From Gerris lacustris (lineage: Eukaryota; Arthropoda; Insecta; Hemiptera; Gerridae), in the NCBI GenBank assembly GCA_951217055.1, contig OX578278.1:41017115-41081114 (forward strand): DNA of 64,000 nucleotides. Direction: 5' to 3'. The notes below the pieces were generated by a model. That model searched no databases and had not been told where the DNA came from. It worked only from the letters and a program-made list of their open reading frames with translations. Shown here one piece after another: positions 1 to 19,017 of the stretch. The translations under genes were made by a program, and so were the position numbers. Numbering within the stretch: position 1 is the stretch's first letter; each line of letters begins with the position of its first letter.

Positions 1-1578
1 TAAAATCTCTAGGTATTTCCATTAAATTATTCTACACTGATGATCATATTATTTTATATGTAAGGCCAATTCCTCTCATCATGGTTGAACTGCAACCTGG
101 GTTTGTTCTTTTGACCTTACATTATGTTTCACACAGATGATCTCATAGGGTAGATTTGTAAAGTGTTTGATTCTCCGTCCTGTTATAACCTGTTAAAAAA
201 AGTATAATAATAGAAAAGTAAACCTAGAATCTCAGGTCTATATCTAAGAATCTAAGTATAAATCATAAGTTAATCATTGGAATGATAGGCTATATATATA
301 GATGTATGACAATATTTTATTAATCTAATGTGTTTATCAAGAAGTAAAAGAAACTAAATCTAAATTAATAATAAAAGTAAAATATTCATTACTAATAATA
401 TAAATAGTATAAAAAGGAAGATAAAACGGTTGGGGGGTTTCTTCCTAAAAGTAGGTTTTTTTTTCACGATTAAATTATTTGCCAAAGGTTTGAGGGATCT
501 CAGGTTGAAAAGGGGTTTTTGATGAAGGCAGACAGGGTCATGGGGTCGGGGGGGGGGGGGGGAGATATTATTCGACTTCTAAGCGAAATCCCCCAGAGAA
601 AGAAATAAGCCAGGTGTATTTCACAGAACTCTACTCTATAATACATAAACTGTGTATTACATAAAATATACAAGAAATACAGACTGACTGAAATATTTAC
701 ATACAAAAACATACAGAATGAAATATTCTTTAAAAGCAGATACGCATTCAAAATGGTATAATTAAAATATGTAAATTTTAATTTAATCTGGCAAATTTAT
801 CAATTTGTTTCTTTTTGACTTCAATGTACTAAACTAATGATAATGCCTTTCTACGTACATAGCTTAAACTAAAAATTATGAAATTGAACTTTTTTTTAAA
901 TTTAGTTTTTTTCCCCGTCGGGGAGAATTATTTTACACTTTTTTTTTTCCATTTATCATTTACATTTTATTGTAGTAATTAAGCATTTAGTTGGAAGAAG
1001 TTAAGAATGACCGGCGACACAGCGACGCTAGGTGCGGTTTGGGACGCTGGCGCTGTCAATGTGAAGGTGAAAGTTAGCCGTCCATATAAACTAGGCCACT
1101 GTTGCCAATTCAACTAGGAACAACTTTTTTTCTAATAAACTAATAATACCCGAAAACAAAAACTACTAAGACCATCACAAGTCTACATCTAGTTAAATTA
1201 TAAATTAATTAGCAAGTTCAAACGAAATCGTGCTTCAAAACTCATCTAATTTAGTTGTATGAAAATTATTTTTTAAAAAATTGAATGATTCATTTGAAAT
1301 AATCTAGATGATTTTTTTTTTTTTCCTACCAAAAAGGTTAAAAGGACAACACTGATAAATAAAAGTTCAAATATTTGACGCTATTGTTTTTTATTTTTGT
1401 AGAAATGTTGTCATTGGGCTGGAAATGTTTAGATAAACTCTTCTTGTTTTTACATCACTTTATTTTAGGTTTTTCCGAGTTTATATATTGGAAAGATAGA
1501 CAAAAATGAAATGTATCAGCTTGACTGCTTTCCAATAGTTTATTTTATCGTGCAAGTGTTTATAAAACTATTAAAGAC

Positions 1579-1580
<2 letters not shown>
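1..1580. other. AT-rich non-coding DNA
   Basis: No convincing exon was found. It holds a G15 run (about 548-562) and a stretch at 125-215 that resembles 28140-28230 (shared GTCCTGTWATAACCT core), so probably an old SINE-like copy. A small GC-richer pocket at about 1008-1100 has a 36-codon open frame but no recognisable protein or splice context. This may be a kinase-gene intron, since the first kinase exon seen (6145) is internal. Confidence 0.5.

Positions 1581-1581
<1 letters not shown>

Positions 1582-1677
<96 letters not shown>
1582..1677. repeat. (TA)n/(TG)n microsatellite
   Basis: About 78 bp of perfect TA dinucleotides runs into eight TG repeats. A second short TA run follows at about 1722-1740. 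Confidence 0.97.
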
Positions 1678-1771
1678 AACATATCTCCTATATATTATGT
1701 ACATTCATAATCCTCCTATACATATATATATATATATATACATTCTCCTTAGTCTTTAGTTGGCTTAATTA

Positions 1772-2280
1772 TACAGAGTCCCCCTTGAAATTTTTGAACG
1801 ATTTGAGATAAATTAATCCGTACCATGTAAAGGGAAGTTTGTTTTCATGCAATCGGGCACTAGGGGCAGCCACCCACTTTGCCTCCAGGCCACCCAACTT
1901 CAAAATTTCAAATTGGAGAATATATTTTTGATAGCATTTTTGGATTCTACGGTGAACAATAATAAAATTTTACTTGAAACTTTTTTCAATCTCCTATATT
2001 TTGCCCCCTGCTGGGGGGCAAAGATAGCAAAATATCCCTTCCAAAAATAGTAAAAAAATAACACTTATATTTTTATAAAATCTAAACGGTTTGAAATAAA
2101 TAATTGGAACTTAAGGGATCTGTGCCATGTAAAGGGTAGTGTGTATTCATCCACTCGCGTACCCTAGGCAACCACCCATTTTGCCCCCAGCTGCTGAAAT
2201 CTATGGTTTTTTATACTTTTGCCCCATATGTGCCCAAAATATTGGAGATTGAAAAAATGTTTTGGACCAAATTCCTTCTC
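1772..2280. repeat. Tandem pair of mariner-MITE-like repeats
   Basis: Two diverged units about 310 bp apart both contain CCATGTAAAGGG, a CCACCCA-TTTGCC segment and a TTTTGCCCC block. The second unit's TTTTTATACTTTTGCCCC and ATATTGGAG blocks also occur in the compact TIR element at 34163-34317, so these are probably relatives. The left edge reads TACAGAGTCCC, close to the CAGGGTG end of that element. No clean right terminus was found. Confidence 0.55.
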
Positions 2281-3077
2281 TTTTTCGTTGTGCTTGACAG
2301 TATTATCAGTAGATTATAATAAGATGATATGTAGAGATTATTGACTTTAAAGAACTGTCAATAATGAGTAAAGGCGGGTATATATATTAAACGCATTCGC
2401 GCAAGAGTATTATCGTATGTTTGTTATTCGCCCGTAAACGTTTTTTGTTTGGTTGTACACTTGAAAAACTGCCTAAAAAGTTAGTGAATAAACATTTAGC
2501 CGTGTTCCCGACATTACCTCAAACATCGGCCAACGTGGACAAATGTTTGCGAAAGTTATGGGCTTTTGGTGTGTACCCGACTTATCATGACTTTACTACC
2601 TGGGATTCAATCAAAGCCAAGAGAATTGTTGGTGTTTATAAACGGTACAAGGAGAGGTGTTAATCTTTCGGACATGCTATCGCTATCTGCTAGTTCTTTA
2701 GTCGGAGCTAGTAATGGTTGAATGATGATATAGTTAGAGTTAAAGTTCCGCTATAGCTTTGCTTAGGGTTCTTAGACAGTTGTGACGCAGGTAATACACA
2801 ATGTATGTAGAGTACAGTACAGTGTAGGCTAGAAGCAAGTCACTTTCACTAGTTGCTTCTCTCGCTCCAGTTAATGCGAAACAGGAGGCTGCCTTGTGTC
2901 GCCTCCTCCTAAGGCTAATAATAAACCTGTACTGAAGCCACTCCACTGTACCGTTAACATTACCAACGGTAAGACTCGTGGTAAAACCTAACACTTACCT
3001 AATCCACAATACTTCAACCTTTACACTCTCAACTAACCACATTTTAATAGCTCAGCAGCACAAATCCATCCTGTTAA

Positions 3078-3930
3078 GGCCCCCATACACGAAAATGTTT
3101 GCGCAAACATGTTGATCGTGTATGGGGCTGTTTGACCGATTTTTGACTGTTTGCGCTAACATTTTGAAGACAATTAGTCGAGACTGAAAGTTTTGCGCAA
3201 ACATTTTGATGGTGTATGGGCTGTTTGCGCAAACATTTTGAAGCAGATCGGTCGTGTTCGAAATTTTTTGCGGAAACACCGCGGTTTGAACGTTCATAGC
3301 CTTTTTTGTAGACAGTGTTCGAATATTTTTTAAGGTAATCCTGTTCGAATCCCGTCTTGAATGGAGATTATTTATTCTTTACTTTCTCATATACGCATCA
3401 GTATATATTATTGTAAAGAGAAAGTATAGCAATAACGCGGAAATTCGATTGAACCGATTACGATTAAATTTGGAATACCTAAGTTTAGAAAAATTATATC
3501 TCAAAGAAAAATCGAGAAATTAACTTTGGCTCTGGAGCACCACCCCTAAACACCATGAAAAAAAAAAAATTTTATTGAAAACGGTTCAGATAATTTTGGG
3601 CACCGGTGATGCATTTATTACCTGTGCTTCATTCTCGACCTGTGTTCTGTTTATAATGTGTAGTTTATTATCATGGCCATAACAAATGTTAAATATAGAG
3701 AATTCTGGCGTGAATTCATCGCCGTTTATCGTGATTTGCCTGAACTGGGCACAAGCAGCTTCTGAGTCAGACATCTTGTCCCAAGAATTTCACAAAATAA
3801 ACCGAGGTTTTCATAATCCCGAAACGAGTATATTTATATCAATTTTTGCGCAAACTTCATGTTTGACGTATATGACCTAGTTTGCGGAAACATAAGGTTT
3901 GCGCAAAATTTTTGACCGTGTATGGGGGCC
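3078..3930. mobile_element. MITE with TTAA target duplication
   Basis: Terminal inverted repeats begin GGCCCCCATACACG and end CGTGTATGGGGGCC, and each is flanked by TTAA (3074-3077 and 3931-3934). The subterminal regions carry repeated TTTGCGCAAA palindromes followed by ATTTTGA and GTGTATGGG. No transposase reading frame is present. TTAA duplication is typical of the piggyBac superfamily, so this is probably a non-autonomous piggyBac-like element, although the GGCCC terminus is not a textbook piggyBac end. A second repeat (3374-3600) lies inside it. Confidence 0.8.
3374..3600 (+). repeat. TACTTTCTC dispersed family, copy A
   Basis: It starts with the imperfect hairpin TACTTTCTCATATACG ... 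AAAGAGAAAGTAT. It then shares, in order, CGCGGAAATTCGAT, a GAAAAATC block, GAGCACCACCCCTAAA and GAAAACGGTTC with the copies at 47577, 53945 and 63700-63200. It is nested inside the TTAA-flanked MITE. No coding capacity. Confidence 0.75.
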
Positions 3931-3934
3931 TTAA

Positions 3935-4115
3935 GAATGTTTCAGCTTTCTAGGTAGTCGGAATGTGTGTTAAAAATTGATTAAAATGTTTGTACCTCAT
4001 AAACAAGTGTAGTTAAATTAAAAAAAAAAACATACAGCTCGTAATCATAAACAATAAAGTACATTTACTAAACCAAAACAATTTATACTGGTGATAACTG
4101 TGATAAGCTATCAGA
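3935..4115 (+). repeat. Dispersed TTTCAGCTTTCTAGG repeat
   Basis: The core TTTCAGCTTTCTAGGTAGTC and the downstream GTACCTCATAAACAAGTG block recur at about 26095-26180, and the core also at 60909, 61907 and 62085. The following segment (about 4050-4110, GGTGATAACTGTGATAAG) resembles about 48010-48065. It starts directly after the TTAA of the preceding MITE, so that MITE may have inserted into this repeat. Confidence 0.6.
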
Positions 4116-4944
4116 TTAAAAAACCCATGTGACTGATAACAACACAATAGTTCAGTATGTTTTGCCGATTGGAAAAACAAGCGACAATCTGTTGTCTTCA
4201 AACTTTGAGTAATTTTTTTATATAATGGTTTTGCTCTATGCTTATGCTTCCTAAATCTAATTACTCATAATTTCTAAAATGTTGGTAATATTCTAGGAAT
4301 GCTGAGTAATATTGAGTCGCATAGGATTCGATAAATATACATAGTCCATGTCCATAGTCAATTCTTGTTTGCGTTTGGTTTATCTTGCTTGGTAATACTC
4401 GAAATCAGGTGTCCTGTACTTTCTATTTGGTATAATGATTCTAACTATAACCTATAATTAATCTTATCGCATTATTAAAACTTTTTCTTGTCGGCCATGA
4501 CATTTTCATTCTACTATGAAATTTCCGGTTTAACACATTTTAATTTACTGCTATTACTTTCTGCCAATCTGTTTTGCCATAGTTGTAGATGTAAGTTTAT
4601 AATTTTGTCCAAGTCTTTTTCAGTGATAACTCATAAAACGAATCTGTAATGCTGCTTTATCATTTCCATGTATATCGGCGTGGCTCCTTTGTAAACTTAT
4701 TAGAGTATCGTATTTTTCCTGCAACGTAATTTTGGGTGAAGAAATGATCTAGGATTAGTCGGGTGCTTTTTGAATTGATGTTTAACCTTTTTATCATTTT
4801 CTGTTCAACGTCATATTTTAAATTCGATGGTACCTACCTATTGTTTTTTCTCTACCTTGTTTTACTGAATCCCGTCAACTAAATAGTTATTGCGCAAGTT
4901 GTCCTATTGTCCCAACTATTTTAGAACAATTGTGCATCAATATC

Positions 4945-6014
4945 CAGGGCCGGATTTAGGCATAGGCGGCCACCTAGGGGTCCGCACCGCGAACGATTTT
5001 TTTTTTTTAATGCTTCCATTAACTTTGGTAATATCGGAAATTGGAAGGAAGTCCTACATATCCTAATTATTAAGTTTTACTTACTTGACTAGAATCTTCG
5101 TTTTAAAGTAAAAATATTCTGTCTTAGTCCAATTAACAAAGGAACCATTGCGGAAATAAATCAGAAAGTTTTAATAGATGGCATAGTCTTGAAACTGATC
5201 ATTCCTGAAACTGAAAAGTTCATTTAAAGTTCCTTCAGAAGTCAGAAGTCCTGAAAGTTCTGAGGGCAAGCTACGGCCTTAATCTTGGAAAATGGTTTAT
5301 TTATTTTTTTCACAAACATCTAGAAAGATGAAAGATTAGTTTTACCTAAAATGTCATTTAGGTTACTTAATTAAAGATTATTTTTTCTTTACAAATAAGG
5401 TCCAAATGATTTTCTTCATATCTCGGAAAAATCCTTTTTAATTACAAGTTTAATGAACGTATTAGTAAATTATTTAAAGCAATTTTGATAATTCTTTTTA
5501 TTAGACCCAGCTTATATGTAAAACCTAAAATAATAAACATAGTTTTATTGTAAATTTTCCAAGAATTCTTATGGTTTAACTTATTAATGTAATTTTTCCG
5601 TATTCGACGCAACTTTTTACTTTCTCTTTGCCCAATCTTTATCTAAATATTTGGGATAAATAGAAAAATTGGACCTATTTTCTAAAATGGTGGTCAGGAA
5701 TTTCCGGACCATTGATATATTCATTTACAAACATCAATGAATAACTATGCCAAATATCCATCTTTTCGATTTAGTTCCACCTGCCCAAATCATAGCTTTG
5801 TATACTGAACTGTTTTATTCGTCTCAGGGAGCCAGGGTAGAAAAAATATTTAATACTTTTTTTATAAATAAAATATTTGCAAGTCCTTATTTAAAATTAC
5901 CATAAATTCCCCCCCCCCCAAAAAAAAAAATTGGTCAAAGCTAAAAGCTGGGGGAGGGGGGCCTGCACCACATCATCTGCCTAGGGGCCCGCACTTACTT
6001 TAAATCCGGCCCTG
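4945..6014. mobile_element. hAT-like non-autonomous transposon
   Basis: Ends are CAGGGCCGGATTTA and TAAATCCGGCCCTG, a perfect 14-bp inverted repeat of hAT style. The flanking 8-mers TCAATATC and TCCCTATC match at six of eight positions, as expected of an aged 8-bp target duplication. The interior is AT-rich with no intact transposase. It ends about 130 bp before the first recognised kinase exon, so it probably sits in an intron of that gene. Confidence 0.85.
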
Positions 6015-6144
6015 TCCCTATCGAAATTAATCTTTTAACGATCTGCAAAGAATAAGTAATGCCTCTCTATCTAAATGATATCTATTCTATGCTTGCAGGT
6101 ATTTTGATTTAGGTAAATTTAAGTTATCATTTTAATTGTTGCAG

Positions 6145-13538
<7,394 letters not shown>

Positions 13539-13556
13539 TGAAACCTTATATGCCTC

Positions 13557-13562
13557 AATAAA
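13557..13562 (+). terminator. Poly(A) signal AATAAA
   Basis: AATAAA starts 19 nt after the kinase stop codon, which gives a very short 3' UTR if used. A long (TA)n array follows within about 45 bp. Confidence 0.6.
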
Positions 13563-13596
13563 ACAACTCTTACCATTTCTATTTATATATACACAC

Positions 13597-13601
<5 letters not shown>

Positions 13602-13688
<87 letters not shown>
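13602..13688. repeat. (TA)n microsatellite
   Basis: About 85 bp of perfect TA, directly downstream of the kinase gene. Confidence 0.97.
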
Positions 13689-13690
<2 letters not shown>

Positions 13691-14390
13691 AGAGACAAAA
13701 AAATTATATTTACATATTATATATATATTTTTTAGTGTGAATTCCAATTAGATATAATTAAAAAAAATTAATCACTAATTTACACTTTAAAAAAAATTGT
13801 ATTTAAGTAAATTTTGTATAAAAAATGTAAAACAAAAAAAATTCTATGGGTACTTTAAATTATTATTTTATTATTATTAATTTTTTTCTTCTTATATTTA
13901 TCCTGGCTGATGATCATCGAATATTATATTTTATTTATTTTTATTATTAATTTGTTTCCTTTTAAAGTATATAAACAATATACATATTATAAATATTTAT
14001 TGTAGGTTAATTTCTAAAAAAAATATATTCTATTAAATTATGTATTTAAATTATTATATGATTGATTACCTAGAAACGAAGAAGAAGAAAATGTATTTAT
14101 TATGTTTAGATTTTGCTCACTATTTTCTTTTAATTAATTTATTTTTTTAAAGGCATGTGTTTATTTTTTAATATATATATATATATTTTTTTTTTAAATA
14201 ATAATTTTAATATTAAATTAAGAAATAAAAATAAAGTAAAAATGGAAAAAAAATAAATAAAGTAAAGTGTATATGAAATTAGGTTGTAAAGTTTTTTTGT
14301 TTTTTTAAAAAAAAAAAAAAAAATTAAAAATAACTTAAATTTGATTAAGTTATTAGTTAAGTCATTATTTTTATGATGAATTCTTACCTC

Positions 14391-14393
<3 letters not shown>
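13689..14393. other. Very AT-rich intergenic DNA
   Basis: Low-complexity A/T with homopolymer runs; nothing gene-like. Confidence 0.8.

Positions 14394-14461
<68 letters not shown>
14394..14461. repeat. (TA)n microsatellite
   Basis: About 68 bp of perfect TA dinucleotides. Confidence 0.97.
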
Positions 14462-14465
<4 letters not shown>

Positions 14466-14639
14466 TTATTGTTATTTTCTTTCACATGTATTGTATAGTC
14501 AAATTTTATCAATTATCTGTAGTTATTTTCTGGAGTAATTTGAGATGTTCTGAAAACTCAAGCAATTAATTTGATCAGTCTAATATAAAATATAATAAAA
14601 AAAACTGAAATTTGTTTAATATAAATTGGTTTTTGGTAA

Positions 14640-14890
14640 CTTTAGTTGGTTGCCAGTGAACTGGTGATGTCTAATAATGGATTAGTTCACTGATATTTCC
14701 TAATAACATCATGAGTTCTCTGATGATGTGACATGGTTAGATCACTAATGTTTAATAATACTATGATAAGTTCTCTGATAATATCTTAATGTCATTAATT
14801 CACTGGTGTTTGCTTATATAATCATTATTTCTATGATAATGTCTAATAACGACATTTGTGTTCTGGTGTTGTCTAATAATTTATTAATTC
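14640..14890. repeat. Degenerate GATGTCTAATAA tandem repeat
   Basis: About seven loosely spaced repeats of a phrase like TTCWCTGATGATGTCTAATAA with drifted spacing (about 30-45 bp). Short related pieces recur at about 17010-17080. Confidence 0.55.
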
Positions 14891-17756
14891 AAATTAAGTT
14901 AAGATAATATCATTAGTGCAATAAAATTAAAGTGGTTAGATATTTATTGCCATGTTATATATTGTGTGTATTAGGGTTGTATGAAGTGTACATCTAGGAT
15001 CGGACTATTTTTTCTATGCTTGGGCTTAGTCTGATGGATTACTGGTGGGGGAAAGCACCACTAGATAGAAATGCAAGCCAGCCTTTCCTAGCCTAAGGTC
15101 TGCACTGCTTTCCTAGAATATTGTAGACTTGGCTTTCTCATACATAATTGGTTATTAGCCAACTAAAGTAGAAGAGGATAAGAAAATCTATGTGTCCAAG
15201 TGAGTGTGATACTTTCACTCGTCTAAAATCCACCTCCAAACACCAACGTATCTAGTTAAAATGCCAGAGAGATAAAAGATGTTTTATACTGACCATCACA
15301 TCGAGTAGGTGTGTTTAGTTGCTGGAATTTCTTTCCTAAAATGATTTCATGTTTTATTGATCCAGATGGAACCAAATAACTATAAATAAATTGATAGTTG
15401 AAACTAAATTGATTGAAACCTTTGAAACCTTAGCCGACATTCCCTAAATCTCGTACAAACAGTGACCTCCTTCTTATTTGAAAGCCAAGTGTGCAATTTT
15501 TTATCGAGCTCGGAATAAAGCGGTAGATTTTTATAAAAAAAAAAAAAATAAAAAAAAAAAACCACTTCTTTATAAATCTAGATTAGATATTGTGGGTTTT
15601 TATTGACAATAAACTGATCATTTTTCCTCTTTGAGTTTTTCTTACTATGAATAAGTTTCCTGAAAATCTCAGTGAAAACAACTGACTTGGTCTTTTAGAA
15701 ATTCAGCAGTAATCATGTGGATAAAGGTAATTTTTTCTCGGTGGTACCTAAATCCAAATACATCTATCCAAAAATTTCGAGTTCAATTCCTAAAGAGGTG
15801 AGATTAACTTTGACTCATCGTTAAAATTGTTTTAAATAAAATTCTTTATTGGCATTAGTTAGCAGGAGAGAACCTTGATCTAACTACATTTGCAAATACT
15901 CCATCTATTCTTAGCATGATCAATAGAACTTTATATTTATTATTTTTAATTTTATAATTATTTCAATTATTATTATTAATATTCTTTGATTCATCAGCAA
16001 GTCTTTTAATTATTTTAGTTTATTATGTCCTGTTGGCTTCCGTTATTTATTTTTTTAAAACAATATTTTCTCTCAAATACTTTGCTTTTTTTTATGAATC
16101 ACAATTTTTTGAATTATCAATTAATTAATTAAAGAAAAACACATCTATTAAATAGAAAATGTTATTTAGAGGAAATTATTGAATTTTATTGTTTCTTGTT
16201 TTTCTTTTTAAGATTTGTTTTTATACCATAATTGTATGTTATTTTGTACATTTGTATCAATAATATTAAGTTTTATCATTTATTTTTATTTTAAAATTTA
16301 ATATTTTACGTTGAATGTTCTCTTATTATTATAATTTATTTTACAGTTTTCCGAATATTAGAACTAAAAATTAAATTTATTTTGCATCTTATTTAATTTT
16401 TTTCCTCTTCTGTTAAGATTTACAAAATAAAAAGATTGAATTAATTAAAAAAAACTCGTGAATTTTGTTTCTAAAATAAAATAATTCATTTAAAAAAGAT
16501 TGTGTTAATATTTAAGTAATGGATTAAGAATGAAGATTGTTTAACTTTCTTGAAAACGAAATGCCTTAAAGACATAGAAAATAAAATAATTGTATTATGT
16601 ATATGTAAAAATAATAAATAAAATTAAATAAATAAAAAAATCAATTTTATTTAGGAAGAATTATTTAAAGTAAAAAAAAAAATATTAGTAAAATTATATA
16701 TATTTAAATGAATATTGAATGCAAATAAATAATAAATTTTTAAAAAATGTATTACCTTATTATATATTTATATTGTAAAAAAATTATGATGTGCAATGAG
16801 TAAAGAAATAAAAATGTTATTCTGCCGATGGGAATGAAAATCTTGTTACGAAAATCGTTTTGTTTTTTATTTTTTATTGATTTTAGATTAAGAAAAATTG
16901 TGTATTTTCTTGATAGGAACTTAATTATTACCACCTTAGTTTTCACCGCCCATTAGTTTTCAATACATATAAATTTCCTGACCATTTCCACTTCAGCTTG
17001 TGCAAAGATCTCTGATGATGTCTATAGCTTATTAATTCTTTGATGATGTCTGATAATATTATTTGTTCTATGATGGGCCATCTAAATTAGTAGTAATGAG
17101 TATCAAAATATTAACTATAAGGGTATCTATGTAGCATTTCTTTTTTCAGTTTTTTTGTTGCATATAGGTTACTCAATGAAAGAACTTTTAAATTGTATAA
17201 TTAAATTCTGTATTATTAAAGTGTTTAAAGTTGAAGTGTGCTATCCCCAGAAATTGTTTCAAGATATTGATAAAATCATTTTGTTTTTTAAATTGATTTC
17301 TGAAAGAATTATTGGAATTCTGAAGGTTTCCGCAGCCAGAGTCTGGTAAGTCTAGATCTTCCAGAGGGGTAAGTGTCAGATATTTGAAGATTCTCAAGAT
17401 GAGAAACTTCATTGAGAAAGATGTGTGTGATTGGTTTTTTAACATCGAAATTCATAATATCTCTGTCACAATCTCCTCCAGAAGATCTAGATCTATTAAA
17501 ACTCATTGTGGTTCACATTGAGCCTGTTATGGTACTTCTATAATATTTCTAAACTACTCCCTGATTCAGTTAAACCATTTTACAAAAATAAAAATGTGGC
17601 TCTAAATAGCACAATTATATTTGCAAGATAAAAGCTCTGTTATGATAGCTCTTCAGACCATTTTATTTTCAAAGTAAGTTCCAAAATAGAGTGTCCTAAA
17701 GGTATCTGTCACTTCTGTTCTGACATGTAATGAATCAATGTTCTGCCTCTAGGCAC
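14891..17756. other. AT-rich intergenic DNA
   Basis: No gene recognised. 15535-15560 is an A-rich tract. A GC-richer patch at 14990-15120 has no recognised identity. Short open frames at 16750-17500 lack codon bias, splice context and homology. Confidence 0.7.
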
Positions 17757-18010
17757 TTTGATTTACATGCCTCACTATTGATCATACTGTTTGGTATGGC
17801 AGTACATAGGTGTATTGAGTGACTGATCAGCTTGTTGGTTGTGGTTTCAATCCCGAGCGGTGATGCTCTGATTTATACAGCTTACTAATGATCATAACAT
17901 GCTCGCTTCGGCATTACATCATCATGCATGGAGTGTGAAGTGGCTGGGACTCTACCACGTGAGGCTAGTAAAAAGGGTCTAAATAATACCTAACTGATAG
18001 GTCCCTACCC
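17757..18010 (+). repeat. tRNA-related SINE, family 1, plus orientation
   Basis: It shares GTTTCAATCC (B-box-like), TTACTAATGATCA, GCTCGCTTCGG, GTGTGAAGTGGCTGG and GGCTAGTAAAAAGGG with the minus-strand copy at 24990-25340. Within this copy the CTMACTAWTGATCATA segment occurs twice (about 17770 and 17880), which suggests an internal duplication. Confidence 0.75.
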
Positions 18011-18930
18011 ATCTAGTACTAGTACCTACCTTACTACTACCACTAAAACTTATTTTTAGGGTAAACACTCCAATTGGCACCCTTAAGAGCAAATTTCACC
18101 TTTTTCTCATAAGGCAATGGTGAAATTTAAATCACTATTGGTTGTAATTACTACTTTTTCTTAAATTTTGTTTTAAAAAATAGTTCAAACTGTTACTTTA
18201 GGGCTTACATAGCAAAAGTTTGGAAAGAAATTAAAAATTTCCAAAAAATGCTTGAGCTAGGTGCTGGCTCCCTTTTGTCCAGTACAGTTTAAATTAAAAG
18301 TATCTTAGTTAGAACCATCCAAGTGTCTATCCATAGACACTGTAACACACTTTTCAAAAAAGGATCAAGCTTCAATGTCATACATTTTTTGTGTTATTAT
18401 TATAAGAAAACTGTACAAGGGTGGCAATAATGGGCTAGTTTACCTTATATATATAATATATACTTTTTTTTGTGGAGGGGGGGGGGGTCTTTAAATTTCC
18501 TCTTCTTTTTTTCTTTAGTCTATTTCTCCTATATTATTGTTATAATTATAATAAATACAATAAATGGATTGTAATACTTTTATTACAAACAATAAAGGAG
18601 GAAATAGAAAAATAATGCTTTAACTGAATATTTTTTTTAAAAAAACAATAAAACTAAAGCAAATATTTTTTAAAAATTTAAAGATAAAATAATTTAATAA
18701 TGTGTTCAACTCAAAATCGAAGTTATTTAAAAAATACCATCTTTTCAATATAATGACAGATTTCATTCACATTCGGCAGTATGTTTGTTATTTATTTTTT
18801 AGTTATTCTTATTTTTTATTTTTTTTTATTGTTTTTCCTTTTCTTTTTTTTTGAAAAAATAACAACAAACAAACAAATTTAAAATTATTTGAGTGTTGTT
18901 TTTACCAAGAATTGTGTACGAGGTGTTTGA

Positions 18931-18932
<2 letters not shown>
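18011..18932. other. Intergenic, featureless
   Basis: AT-rich with a G run at about 18477-18487; no gene or repeat boundaries recognised. Confidence 0.7.

Positions 18933-19012
<80 letters not shown>
18933..19012. repeat. (TA)n microsatellite
   Basis: About 80 bp of TA dinucleotides. Confidence 0.97.

Positions 19013-19017
<5 letters not shown>

Noticed and set aside
1008..1115. Candidate upstream kinase exon or small ORF
   Set aside because: The 36-codon frame shows no AGC-kinase motif and no acceptor/donor pair.
1511..1759. Open frame rich in Tyr-Ile
   Set aside because: Translation of a (TA)n microsatellite; the same holds at 13513-13740 and 27423-27701.
2421..2663. 80-codon open frame with a protein-like composition
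   Set aside because: Starts at TTG rather than ATG, no splice context and no family recognised; weak hint only.
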